A DNA stretch of 64,000 nucleotides from Sciurus carolinensis (taxonomy: Eukaryota > Chordata > Mammalia > Rodentia > Sciuridae), in contig NC_062218.1 of the NCBI RefSeq assembly GCF_902686445.1, positions 137,627,607-137,691,606 on the forward strand, written 5' to 3'. Each line of letters begins with the position of its first letter. Positions within the stretch are counted from its first letter, which is position 1. The translations under genes and the position numbers were made by a program. Of the stretch, positions 36,816 through 47,989 are shown piece after piece. The notes under the pieces are model-generated. The model was not told where the DNA came from. It saw only the letters and a program-made list of their open reading frames with translations, and did not search any database.

Positions 36816-37825
36816 TGTCCTGTCTCTGTAAATCGGGTGTTTTAGAAAACCCAAGCCTGGCCGGGGCAATGAGAGCCTGGTGGACACTGTCCACCCGTGT
36901 CCCTCCCAGGTGTCTCCTTGTTAGCCTGGGTGTCCCTCTCCTTGTTTCTAGTGAGTTATAAGTGTTACTCTGCAGTCCTCAGTCTTTCATACCTGGATTC
37001 CTGGCAGGAAGTAGACACTGCCACTGTGTTCTAGTCAGAAAAGGACTTGAGGCAGGCGCTTGCAACTGCATTGGGAGGGAGAGGAGCAGTCTCCAGCCGG
37101 GGCTCTGGAGTCTAAGGGCTGACCCGCAGCGGGGCTCCAGCCTCGGAGGCTGTGGTCATTGGCACCCTACCCTGCAGGGCTGCACGGTGGGGACACTGCT
37201 CCAACAGCCTCCCATCACCTATGAAACTGCTCCAGGAGAAAATCTCATCTCCCCACAGCCCAAAGGAAAAGGAAGATGGTGGTGACCTCTTCTCCCCCGC
37301 GTCCACAGCCCACTGGAGAAGCCAGTTTACACCCAAACCCTCACTTCAGGGGAGTCTGAGAAGTGCCACTGTGCACATTCAAGTCTGCGGTGTTGGAAGG
37401 GGAGAGGAACCGGGGTTGTGCCAGGCAGCCATCCCCAGAGCTCCTGCTCACCCTGTGCCCTGGGAGCCTCACCTTCCTTCCTCCTACCTTTCTTGGGTGG
37501 CAAGAGCCCTGTCCAGCTCCTAACAGGCTTACCAAAGAAATGATCATTCTCTGCGTGAACGATATTTAAGCAGAGATCAGAATAAATGACTTTCTGCTAC
37601 GAGTAGGGGGCTGGCAGGGTGGGGACTAGTGTCAGGGCAGGGAGTCGTCCCTGGACAGAGGCTCTGGCAAGGTCGGGCTGGAAAATGTGCTGTGGGAAAG
37701 AACGTATGGATTCCAGTCACTTGGCAGCTGTATAGTGTCCAAGTTAAGACCTGGGATTGAGGGCACCTAGCCAGTTCTGATCTTGGAAAAGCTACCCCAC
37801 CCAGGCATCTCTGTAAAACTGGGTT

Positions 37826-38050
37826 AAAAGCCAGGCACAGTGGCACACACTTGTCATCCCAGCAGCTTGGGAAACTGAGGCAGGAGGATCACGAGTTCAA
37901 AGCCAGCCTCAGCAACTTAGCAAGGTCCTAAGCAACGCAGTGAGACCCGATCTCTAAATAAAATATTTCCTGGGGATGTGGTTCAGTGATTAAGCACCCC
38001 TGGGTACCAAATCCCCAGTATCAAAAACAAACAAACAAACAAAAAAATCT
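37826..38050 (+). mobile_element. B1-ID composite SINE inserted in a MIR
   Basis: AGCCAGGCACAGTGGCACAC through CTGGGGATGTGGTTCAGTGA and a CAAA-rich tail. MIR-like sequence flanks it (37715-37825, 38050-38180). Confidence 0.92.
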
Positions 38051-38957
38051 GGCTTAATAATAGGGGTGGGAGATTGTGTGAGGTAATACATAGGAAGTAT
38101 TTGCATGGTGCCGGGTACATGGTAAGCCTTCGGAAAAGCCAGTTGTCACCACAAGCAGCAGCAGCAGCCAGCATTGAAATTGGCTGAATCGGGTGAGGGA
38201 GAGTGGGGAATCATGGGGTCCCAGGTTCCTGACTGGGAGCTGCCCTTCACGAAGATGGTGGGTTCAGGGTGGGTCACAGCTCTGAGCACAGAGGAAAGTC
38301 TGCAGGCAGAGTGACTAAGCCACAGGGAAAAATGTATAGTCAGGGGTCAAGGGAAGAGGCAGGACAAGAAATGACCTAAGGTATTTAGTTCAAACTGGAA
38401 ACACTGGAGGTGAGGGGGCAGAAGAGGGGGGCAGGTGGCCTGACAAGGGACCCCGGCGGGGCAGGCTCAGAACCCAGACATGAGAGCCTCAGGAAGGAGA
38501 AGCAAGTGGTCAGCACATCAGATGATCCTCATAGGTGAGGCGAGATAAGGGCACAAGCCTGTCTGCTGGATTAAGTGATGAACTGATAAGTGGTGACATC
38601 AGAGAGATGGTTTCCGAGTGTAGTGGGAACAGATGCAGACTGGAAGGAGACTGTGGTATGCGAGAGGGCAGACTGCTGGGGTGCAGGCTGCAAGGGGATC
38701 TAGGCCCAGTTGATAGTTGCATTCTGATGGAATCTTCTGGAGCACAGGCCTCCCCAGCTCAGCAAATGGCAACTCCATCCTTCAGGTTGTTCCTAAAAAT
38801 CTCACACACCCACATTCAACCGCTCCACAACCTCTGCACTGTGTTCAGCACTTAATGATTCGATGTTTTGGGGGAGAAATGAGGGTGAGAAAGATGAGAT
38901 GAAACTGACCATCAGTCACTAACTGATGAGGTTGGACAATGGACACCTGGAAGTCAT

Positions 38958-39168
38958 TTTTTTTTTTTCTTTTTTTGGTACTGGGGATTGAACCCAGAGG
39001 TGCTTAACCACTAAGCCACATCCTCAACCCTTTTCATTTTTTGAGACAGGGTCTCACGGAGTTGCTTAGGGCCTTGCTTAGCTGCTGAGGCTGGATTCAA
39101 ATTTGTGATCCTCCTGTAATCCCAGTTGCTGGGATTAGAGGCGTGTGCCACCACGCATGGCTTAAATG
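38958..39168 (-). mobile_element. B1-ID composite SINE
   Basis: GGTACTGGGGATTGAACCCA to GTGTGCCACCACGCATGGC. Confidence 0.92.
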
Positions 39169-39207
39169 TTCGAACTTTTCTATAATAAAAGACTTAAAAG
39201 CCTTAGT

Positions 39208-39312
39208 GGAGCTGGGAGTGTAGCTCACTGAGAGTGTGCTCACCTAGCATGGGCCAGGCCCTGGGTTCAATCCCCCACATCTCAAAAAGCAAACAACAAT
39301 GACAACAAAAAC
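39208..39312 (+). mobile_element. ID SINE
   Basis: GGAGCTGGGAGTGTAGCTCA to GGGTTCAATCCCCCAC with an A-rich tail. Confidence 0.88.
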
Positions 39313-40879
39313 TTGTATGGATAGCAAATTTAAATGTATTTACTATTTATTAATGTGTCATGTACACCTTTGTGTATATTTATATCCATAACTTGTTATA
39401 TATCTATGTAAATGTGTGTTAATATTTATATTAAACCATGCGTACATGTCACACACTCCCACACACACCTTTCTCTAGAATGTGCCCCCCTCACCCCTCC
39501 ATTGCCATGTCCGCCATCACTTCCCACCTGGATTTCTTTGGGATCCTACCTGTTCCAGCCCCCATAGACCACCTTTCTTACTTCTCGTAACAGCCAGAAT
39601 GGCTGAGAGTGACTCAGCCCGGGAGCATGGCCTGTCTTCTGGCCCTCACCAGTGGCCGCCTGTCTGGGCTGCAGCCACGTGGAGGAAAGGGGCCCACTGG
39701 CAGCACTCTCTTGCTAGCTTTTCCTCCCATATGTGAATGACTCTGCCCTGTCCTTCCCTCCCTCCCTCTGGGTCTCTGTTCTCATCCCATCTCATGGGGG
39801 AGGATCTCCTGGACCTCTCTGGCTGCCTCTGGAGCACACATGGGCCACCTGACATGCCCTGTGCTGCTGCTTCACATATTCTGCCCGAAACTAGAAGTAA
39901 CCTTGTTTGGTTCATGGTGGATCCCAGTGCCTAGAACAGTGTTTTACACCTAGCAAGGCCTCCATAAGTTCTTGTTGAATGAATGAGTGGATGAACTCCA
40001 ATTCGCAGAGGGGCAACTGAGACAACAGAGGTCTGGGTCACAGTGGGACTTGAAGCCAGGGCTGGGTCTACTTGGGAGTCCCTGCTGCAAGCCTTAGGCT
40101 GCATGTTTTGCCTGCATCCCTGAGAGGGCAGGGAAGGACCTCTGAGCACAGATGCAGGGAGGACCCTGCTCAAGGACACAGGGACTAGGAGGAGGGAAAT
40201 AAGCTGGGCAGGGCTGGACTCTGGCTTCAGTGAGCATATGGACACATAGCTGCGCAGGCTGCTGTCCTCTTTGTTCTTTGAGATGCAGGTGGAAGTCTTT
40301 CTCTAGAGAAGGGGAATCTGCTGAGGAGTCAACAGGAATCTTCTGTCTGTCCTAGGGTCACCCTCAGAGCTGAACTGACCACCCATCCTTTCCCATCTCA
40401 CTCCCACTGGCTCCTCTGACCCAGATCAGGGCCGGGTGAAGATCCCCAAGAATAGAGTACCCTCCTCTCTCTTGGTCAATGAAGGATATGAGGGGCCCAA
40501 GAGACTCAGCCCCGGTAGGAGGGGCAGGCTCCTGGCCAGGTTGTAGGTGCTGCCTCTCAGGCCTCCTGCAGGTCCCCAGCTCCTCTCCTGAGAGAGCCAG
40601 GGATCAGAGGAATACTGCTAGGCCCTTCACCTGCTTCAGTCCTGATCAGCTCCATTAGGGATCACATACCAATCTCAGTTTCTTTTTGCTTTTTAAAATT
40701 TAAATTTCTTTGTCCCCCATTGGGAAATGAATGTATGCTCATTATAGAACATGTGGGAAACAGAGAGAAGGAAGAAGAGTAAATAAATGAGAAATTGCTT
40801 TTCCTGGATGGTGTCACTCGGTTCCCTTGTGTAGGCCTGGGACTGCCCAAAGGATCATAGATCTTCTGGTCTGGGTGGT

Positions 40880-41340
40880 CAATAGATTATAGGAGTCGCC
40901 ATGACTGACTTGGGTCTTCCTCCCCACGTGGGTTTCAGGAAAAGCCGTGCGGCCCCCGCAGTCTTGTCCATAGTGATGCAGAGAGCAAGTTGACGAGAGT
41001 TACTATATTTAATTTTGGTGTCTGCGTCACCTCTGACCACACAGCAGCCCAGGCAGTGCATGGACTGGGGGCGTTTCTGAGTGACACTGTGAGAGAGCCA
41101 CTTTCCACAAGAGAAGGCACGGTGGAAGGGAAGAGAGAGAGAGCAACAGAAAGTGAGGTCGTAAGTAGAAAATTGCTTCTGGGATTTCAAATGGCTTTGT
41201 CATGGGGCCCTCCCTGGCTGCCGAGAAATCAGTTGATCTGGGAAAGTTCGTTGCAAACCATGCGCCCTGTCGCTTTTGGGTGGAGCTGAGAAATGAATGA
41301 AGATAATGAGGCCTCATGACTTTTATTTTTTCAGAGTAAG
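40880..41340. promoter_or_regulatory. Candidate CNS-1-like regulatory element between IL4 and IL13
   Basis: A SINE-free block about 2.5-2.9 kb downstream of IL13. It has a GGTGACGC CRE-like site on the minus strand (near 41024-41033), GAAGATAATGAG (GATA core, near 41300), TGGAAAG and CATGAC motifs. The known CNS-1 (HSS1/HSS2, about 400 bp) lies between IL13 and IL4. The assignment rests on position and lack of repeats; no alignment was done. Confidence 0.4.
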
Positions 41341-43789
41341 AGAGGGCAGTGTGTGGGAGGCCATCCTAGCCAGCCCAGGGGCTCGACTTGGCCAGCGCGT
41401 CCAGGCTGGGCACCCCTTCTGGAGCTCCATCAGCCTCCACCGCTGGCCTTCCCACAAGGGAGCCTGGCCAAGGAGGAGCAGGGTATGTTTATTACAACTG
41501 ACCATCTAACTGACTGGAGAGACTGAGCAGAAAACACCTCCCCATTGGCCATAATGAAAAAGTGACAAGCTGATGAACTGATAACCCCAGCCCTCAGGTC
41601 GCTCTTCTGTCACAGGAACCCAGACGTTGGCCTGTTCCCTGGTCTTGCTCCTCCTCATCCTGAGCCTTCAGGAGTCGTCCTCAGAGAAACCCCTGATGTG
41701 ACTTGCAGTGTTTTCTGACACCTCATCTGAGCAGCAAACAGAGGTGTGTTTCACAGGAAACTCGAGCTTGTGTCTCACTTCTCACTTGAGCCCTGGCCCC
41801 TCTTCCAGTGAAACCTCCCTGACCTGGGGTTCCAGATGGTACCAAGGGGCTCCCCACCCGGGCCGCTGACATACCTCTGCCTCCCACTCACAACTACTCT
41901 TATCTCTTCTCGACCCCGTCTCTCCTGGCCCTGCTAAGGATTTGCCCTGTGTATGGAAGAGGCCAGGCTGATATCTGAAAACTCCCAGCAAACAACCCAG
42001 GGGTTGGTCCCCAGGCAGCAATGCTCCCAGCCACTGTGGCTGACACCTACATTTTTTGTTTCTTCTCCTTTCTCATTCCTGACTGCACCACCTCCCTATT
42101 GTCGCCAACAGCAGCTTGGTTCTGCGGCTCTGAAAGGCATCCTTCATCCCTGGAAGGCCCTGTGCCTGCTCCAGCCCACTGCACACCAATAGGGACCACA
42201 GGTCCCCCTGTCTGGGGACAGTTTCTTGGGACTGGCAGTTGTGGCAGGGCTGAGGATGTGGCAAGCTGTGGACCCCTAGTGGCAGGTCCTGGCACAGCTC
42301 CGTGCACCACCCGGTCCCTGCACCAGGACCACCTGAAAGGGTGGCTTGGGATGCATCCTGGGAAAAATCCTAAGGGACCCACACCAGCCCAAATGCCAGT
42401 CTTTGTTCTTGAAGGATTCCCATGGAATTTCACCGAAGAGTTTCCATCTTCTTTTTTGAACAGACAGGCCAATGTTGTGGTCATGGAGAGGGTGGAAAAT
42501 AATGCTAATGGAGGATGGATCACTAAGTTCTGTTTAAGAGAAAAAAATATTACTTTTCCATAAATATCCTTGGTCTTAAAGTCCTGTACTCTGGATGGAG
42601 AAGGATGCTAAGTGCCTGGCTTACCCCCTCCACTGTCCCAGACTTTCCAGTCTCTTCCACCTCCCAGGAAGCAGCGAAGCCGCACCTCCAGAGGGCAAGG
42701 GAGAGCAGCTTCCCCCAGACCCTCCATTGTTTAAGTTCTCTGTGGTGCCAAACCTCAAGGCAATGTGATACCTTGTCCTCAATAGCCCAGGTGGCTTCTG
42801 CTATGTGGGGCCACAGGAGGTCCTCAGCAAATGTAGTGGGACTTAGGTCCTGTGAACTTCTTGGCACCCCAAAGAGCAATGAGGTGAGGAAATGGAAGGG
42901 CTGGTTCCTGAGCACTCAGTCACAGACATGGGCCCCCTGCCAAATCCCTGCCATGTCCACTGCATTTTCTGGGAGGTACACAACCCTAGGGTACCTGCCT
43001 GACAGAGTGTGAGACTGCCCTAGCAAACCCCTACCTGCTGCGAAGCATCTTGTCCTCTGGAGCCACCCTCTGGGCGCCTCCAAGAGATGCTGGCAGGCAA
43101 GATTTAGCTGTGGCCTGTTGCTTCCAGACTCCATTGATGCTGGGCTCACATAAAATAGACCTGCTCTGAGGAGTGAGGTAGCTGGAGCTCTGGGACCCAT
43201 TCTGGTCTGGGGGTGAGCACTTCCTACTGAGTGGTGTCCAGACACAGAATGGGCTGTCCCAGGAAACAGACAGTGAACCCCCCTGTCAGCAGGGGGTGTC
43301 CCAGGAGGCTGATGACAAGAAAATAGTGCATTCAGACAGACGGCATTTGGACAGAGGCAAAGTCCTTGGAGCGTGGGCTTTGGAGTTCAAGTGAACCTGG
43401 GTTCAAACTCTGGCTTTGATCCCTAGTAATCTCGGGTGAGCCACCTACTCTCCTGAGCCTCAGAATCCTCATCTGTCCCCGAGGGTGACATGAGAGAGTG
43501 TGGGTGGTGCCAGACACAGGTGGACACATCAGGAGTGCTAGAAATGATCTCATCTTCAAGGTCCCCGCCCATTCCACATGTCCTCCTTGAACCCCATGCT
43601 GACCTCAGCTTCCCCTCCTCAATGGAGGCAGCCCCCAACCCAAAACCACGCACCCCAATCCCAAGGCTGGCTTACTCTTTCCAGCTCAGGTCGTACCTCA
43701 CTCCAACCAGTCTGCCTCTCCCAGAGCTCCTCAGAGTTCTGTAACCAGACTGGTGTCCCCAGAGGCCAAAATAAAAGGCAAACATCACC
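41341..43789. other. IL4-IL13 intergenic region, IL13-proximal part
   Basis: GC-moderate sequence without SINEs of the ID/B1 type. A MIR-like piece lies at 43365-43540. Open frames on both strands at 42.0-42.6 kb lack exon signals or recognisable domains. Confidence 0.55.
43365..43540 (+). repeat. MIR-like SINE
   Basis: GAACCTGGGTTCAAACTCTG, TGAGCCACCTACTCTCCTGA and CAGAATCCTCATCTGTCCCC. Confidence 0.7.
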
Positions 43790-44536
43790 AAGCTTGTCTG
43801 TCACCATCTTTAATTCTGGATTCCAGTTTGACACAATGGAACAGCTTGTTCGGTGACCCCCTCTCCCCGAATCCACACACACGGCCTTCAGTGTTGTAGG
43901 CCGAGTTTCCATATATTATTAACTCTTTGTTAACATATTTAATATTTAACTTTAAATACAAGGATAAAATAATAAATTACTCCTTGGCTCCGGAGCCCCA
44001 TTGAGGTAGCAGGATTGTGTGCATAGTACTTGTTACTAGGGACCCCACCAGTGCCCACTGCTTTATGCTAGAGCCCCTAAGTCATAGGCACCCAGGTGGC
44101 AACAGCCTCCCCACCCAACACTAACAGACACTTAAATAACACACAATAATAAATAAGAAAGAAGACACGTGCCTGAGCTGCTCTCTGCCTCAGTCACCTG
44201 TGTGAGGCGGGTCCCTCTCCCACCACATGTCTGGCAAGAACAGCACCTACTGTAATGCTACAGTTTGCTCTAGAGAGGGGGTCCAGGTACAGGGCAGTGT
44301 CTTCACCCCGGTCCCCTGAGCTCAGAGCCCTGGACAGAAGAGGGGACTAGGCTGAACCCTGGGCACCCAGGCAAGGGGTTGGTACGACTGAAGGCAGGTG
44401 GCACAGGCTGAGGTCTAAGCTAAGGCAATCTTTCCCCTCCAAACCCTCCTCCCCATGTCTCCCCAAAGTTTCTGACACTGGTAAGAAAATGAATCTGCAA
44501 CTTAAATAATCAGGGCCCGTCTGCAAATTTCATGCT
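43790..44536 (-). other. IL13: IL13 3' UTR with AU-rich segments
   Basis: About 0.75 kb downstream of the stop on the minus strand. AU-rich blocks at 43905-43980 and 44130-44160 contain several ATTTA-type motifs, as expected for an unstable cytokine mRNA. A variant signal ATTAAA at 43814-43809 could mark the end. The length is close to that known for IL13, but the end is inferred. Confidence 0.5.
43809..43814 (-). terminator. IL13: Possible IL13 polyadenylation signal (ATTAAA)
   Basis: Minus-strand ATTAAA about 725 nt after the stop. No canonical AATAAA is seen in the expected position. Confidence 0.35.
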
Positions 44537-44644
44537 TCAGTGGAGGTTTTTGTTGCGAATAAGACTCCGTAAATGTGTGAGCAGTTTCTTCACAAACTGG
44601 CCCACTTCAATTTTGGTGTCTGGGATGGGCATGGTGAACATCTG
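44537..44644 (-). CDS. IL13: IL13 exon 4 (helix D and stop)
   Basis: 108 nt with the upstream acceptor, ending in TGA (44539-44537). It encodes QMFTMPIPDTKIEVGQFVKK then LLTHLRSLIRNKNLH. The acceptor is a tandem CAGCAG, so the first Gln is optional (alternative exon start 44641). Confidence 0.95.
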   Translation of the reverse strand, partial: QMFTMPIPDTKIEVGQFVKKLLTHLRSLIRNKNLH

Positions 44645-46482
44645 CTGCAGGACAAAGAAGGCAGTGCATTAGTGGATGTCATGGACAAGGACAACCAGGG
44701 GCTTTCCAGGGATTGTCTCATTCGGTCCTTACAAAAGTTCCCCAAGGTGGGTACTGTCATTATCCATATTTTACAGAAGTGGAAACTGAGGCTCAAGCAG
44801 GAGTCAGGAGTCCTTGATCCCAAGGCCTATAAATCCCAAAGGCCATGTTCCTATTGTCACCGAGGACCCACTCCTGGGTGAGCGTACACTTCTTTCAGGT
44901 GCTCAGCCTTGTTCCCCTGGAGCTCCCTGGGAGCCGGGGGTGGGTGTGGGAGGGGGACCTGAGGGCGTGAGGGTCGGGGGAAGACTTACCCCAGGCGTGG
45001 TCTTGCGTGTGCAGAGGCCTCTCAGTATCCTCTGTGTCTTCTGGATGGCACTGCAGTTGGAGACATTGATCAGGGACTCCAGGGCTGCACAGTACTGTGG
45101 GAGGAAGACGGCAGGTGTCAGGTCCAGAGGGGGCAGCTGGTGGGTTCACAGGAAGAGGGGCCAGAGCCTGGCAGAGGTGGGTCTGGGTTGGGGGAAGGGC
45201 CCCAGTGGTTAGGGAGAGAGGGTAGCTCTCGAGCTCGTTTGGAAAGCCCCAGGGTGTGAGTGGGGCTCAGAGAAGACAATCCCAAGGCCTACAGCCGCTG
45301 CCACTTCCCCACCAGCAGCCAAAGGTCCTTACCTCACCGGCTGTCAGGTTGACGCTCCACACCATACTGCCATTGCACAGGGGAGCCTGAGGGAGCAAAG
45401 TGACGGTGAGCAGACTGGGAGGGCCCCAGCCACCCCAGGCCAGGTTCCCACAAGGACAGGCCCACCAGCAGCCCTGGTGTGGCAGTCAGGGCTGGCAACC
45501 CCTCAGCCCTCCTGAGCTTCATTTCCTACTCTGCATAAGAGTAGGAATGCTTCCCAGCCATTAGAGAGGGTCCCGGAGCTGAGAGAGAAAAACTGGTAAG
45601 ACAATAAGCTTTCTTCAACGTGCACCCACTTAGAGTAGGGGACTCAGAAGGGCTCTGAGCCAGGTTGGGTGAGGGAGGTGATGGCCCAGTCTGCCGGTGA
45701 CCAGGACTAATCAGATGGGAGGCAGTGGGGGTCTGGAGTATTAGGTACCTGTGTTCTCTAGAAGCACTACCGTTAAGAACCCTCTGGTGTCAACCAGACC
45801 TAGTTTGAACCTGGCCTCTGTCAATTAACCTCACTGAATCTTAGCAAAATGGGGGTCATGACGCTTGCCTCTGAAGGTGTGGGCAGCAATAAAAGGACAT
45901 GTTAATCAGTTGGCATGGGGCCTGGGTGCGAGCTGGTGCCCATGGGGAGAAGGGCCAACTGTATGATGAATCTTCCCGCTGAGTGGGCTTCACTAATCAC
46001 TGACAAGGCTGGCTGGATTACTATGTTCAAAACCTAGACGGCAAATTCCAAACAGCTCTAGGAGGGCCCTGACCCTTCTCTGCTAACAACTGGCTGAGTA
46101 GGGGCTGGGAGTGGTAGGGCCAGGTCAGAGGAGCGGTGGTTCCTGGGGGCTCTGCTGAACCCCTTCATAGGTCCATATTGCTGCACCCCCAGCTGGCTCC
46201 TCTCTCTTCCTCACGGCTGGGCCTGGCCCCTCGTCCATGAGGCTCTTGCTCACCCACAGACATACAGATCCAGCCCAACCTGCTCATGACCTCTTCCTGA
46301 TAGGTGCCCATGCAGCCCCTCAGAGCCCTGCTTGGTCAGCCCATACTCACCTTCTGGTCCTGCGTGATGTTGACCAGCTCCTCAATGAGCTCCTTGAGCT
46401 CTGTGGAGAGAAGCACGGGGCCTGGGGCAGCAAGGCCACTGAGGCAGGCAAGGGTGAGGACCACAGTCAACCAGGGCGCCAT
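44537..46482 (-). CDS. IL13: IL13, interleukin-13 precursor (complete, four exons, about 132 aa)
   Basis: On the minus strand, exons 46482-46351, 45386-45333, 45094-44990 and 44644-44537 (132, 54, 105 and 108 nt) are all phase 0 with AG/GT borders. They encode a secreted four-helix cytokine. MAPWLTVVLTLACLSGLAAP is the signal peptide. Helix A has ELKELIEELVNITQDQK, then CNGSMVWSVNLTAG, YCAALESLINVSNCSAIQKT and DTKIEVGQFVKKLLTHLRSL. Four mature cysteines match the two conserved disulfides. NIT, NGS, NLT and NVS are N-glycosylation motifs. IL-13 signals through IL-13R alpha 1 with IL-4R alpha and drives mucus, eosinophil and anti-helminth responses. The start is the ATG equivalent to the mouse start; the extra upstream human ATG is absent. 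It lies next to IL4 in the same direction, as in all known mammals. Confidence 0.97.
44695..44830 (+). repeat. MIR SINE in IL13 intron 3
   Basis: Contains the MIR core (CATTATCCATATTTTACAGA, then GAAACTGAGGCTCA). It lies just upstream of the exon 4 acceptor on the opposite strand. Confidence 0.75.
44990..45094 (-). CDS. IL13: IL13 exon 3 (105 nt)
   Basis: 105 nt after a CACAG acceptor, donor GTAAGT. It encodes YCAALESLINVSNCSAIQKT then QRILRGLCTRKTTPG, with three cysteines. Confidence 0.96.
45333..45386 (-). CDS. IL13: IL13 exon 2 (54 nt)
   Basis: 54 nt after a CTCAG acceptor, donor GTAAGG. It encodes APLCNGSMVWSVNLTAGE, the same length as in other mammals. Confidence 0.96.
45740..45940 (+). 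repeat. MIR-like SINE in IL13 intron 1
   Basis: Sequence around 45785-45900 resembles MIR (AATTAACCTCACTGAATCTT, then a GGGGTCATGACGCTTGCCTC-like body). Old and diverged. Confidence 0.5.
46351..46482 (-). CDS. IL13: IL13 exon 1 (signal peptide and helix A)
   Basis: 132 nt, 44 codons, donor GTGAGT at 46350-46345. It encodes MAPWLTVVLTLACLSGLAAP, GPVLLSTELKELIEELVNIT and QDQK. Confidence 0.96.
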
Positions 46483-46640
46483 GAGACCCAGAACCAGCAC
46501 GGAACAGAGGAGCAGACGTGTCGTGCGCTGGCCAAAGCTGAGCGGCTTGTGGCCTTTGCTTCTTGCAGTGGCTTTTTATAGGCCCAAATGGTGACGCCTC
46601 ATACCCTGGCCTCCGCTTTGTCGGGCACTATCTAGAAACC
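46483..46640 (-). promoter_or_regulatory. IL13: IL13 proximal promoter and 5' UTR
   Basis: A TATAAAAAG box lies at 46580-46572 on the minus strand, about 90 nt upstream of the ATG, putting the start site near 46548. Just upstream is a GGCGTCACCA CRE-like half site (around 46590-46602) and an AGATAG GATA motif (around 46627-46632), in the same arrangement as known IL13 promoters, which bind GATA3 and NFAT. Confidence 0.75.
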
Positions 46641-47989
46641 ACATCTTTACTCATCTTGATTTTAGTTTGTGGAAAATCCAGCATCGTATAAAGGAAAGAG
46701 CTTGATTTCTAGCGGATTTATTGAGAAGGATCTAGTACAGAGTTTCCAAGGTTGGAATGACTTAATTCCAGGTGTGGGTGAGAAGGCGCTGAGGGCGGTT
46801 GGCATCAACACTGCAGCACTTAACCTGGTGACCACCCTGAGCTCCTGGACAGCCAACCCGATTCTGAACTCCTGTCCTCAGACCCCTCTGTGTCAACAAA
46901 AGTGTTGGACAGTCCAAGTGGCACTGTATCTGTGACAGGTCTATGAGCTGTGGGAATTTGGGACTTGTATTTTTTTCTTAAATTACCAAAGTAATGCTTG
47001 ACTTTAAATACAACATTCAAACGGGACAAAAGGAGAGACTGAAGTTCAGTTTTTCTGTCCCACGTGATTCCTCCTTGGCTCCCACCACGGAAAGGATTCA
47101 AAATGGTCAGACTCCCAAGTCTCTGAAAGAGCCAATCAGACTTAAGGTCCTCTTGGGACTTTTAATTTTTAAAGATGCTTTGATGGTAACTTTGGGTATG
47201 AGCAGCCTGGACCCTGGGGCTCACCACGGCCTGCAGTCAGAGCCATCCTGTTAGGGCACCCTTTAGTGCCCTAACACCAGCCCAGGTCTGAGTGTGTAAC
47301 TGTTCCCAGTGCCAAATGAGGCTTGGGGCCACCACCTTTGCCCACCAGTCTCTGTAGGAGCAGCCCCTGCCCCCAAGGTCCTCACATTTCCCCTGTGCAG
47401 AATAAGCGCTGGGGAGGGCAGCTCCTGAGCCTGTCCCCTGCAAGCAGCACCCCTGCAGGGACGCTGGCATTGTAGTCTTTTCCCTGCTCTTCCCACATTT
47501 CCCTAGAATTCCTCCAGAAACCCCCACCGCAGAGGCTACAGCATTTTCTTATTTAGCGCTGACGTAAAGATCACCCTCTTACCCACTTCCTCTCCTAGGC
47601 CAGTGCCTGCCACCCCAGGTCCCCTCTTGGCCTGCTCAGGTTCCCTTGATCCCCTCCTCTTTGGGGCTCAACTTCATGAAGGTCTTCCCAAGGATGCCAG
47701 AACCTTCGATTTGCTTCTCTTTCCACTGGGACCACAATTCCCAGTCTGAGGCCCACACGCAAAGCTTTGCAGCCCAACTACAGGCCCTGACAACTGGGAG
47801 CCCGCCCCTGCCCAGGGAGTCCTCCCAGCGCCTGGCGGCATTTTCCACCTCTGTAGAATAGGGCCCATGACATCTCCCATGGGGTCTCCGTGGTGGGGGA
47901 AGGATTGGGGAAACACCTTGGGCTGTGCAAGTCCCCAGAGCCCGGCGCATGCATGAGTCAACGTGCCCCTACCCCTCCTGACCAGCAGA
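46641..47989. other. IL13 upstream region
   Basis: No gene seen. An old, diverged repeat-like stretch lies at about 46960-47100 (ACCAAAGTAATGCTTGACTT type). The rest is unique, GC-moderate sequence leading to the CpG island. Confidence 0.5.

Larger units (their letters stand above)
33461..40879. other. IL4-IL13 intergenic region, IL4-proximal part
   Basis: No coding exons seen. It has an ID SINE (34120-34205), old antisense L1 (34225-34585), B1-ID SINEs (34945-35160, 37826-38050, 38958-39165), an ID SINE (39208-39310) and MIR-like pieces (36640-36815; 37715-38180, split by a SINE). The rest looks unique, including 39.3-40.6 kb. Confidence 0.65.

Noticed and set aside
42021..42563. 180-codon plus-strand open frame with an overlapping 158-codon minus-strand one
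   Set aside because: No recognisable protein, promoter or exon structure; it lies in cytokine intergenic DNA and open frames overlap on both strands, as expected for stop-poor sequence.
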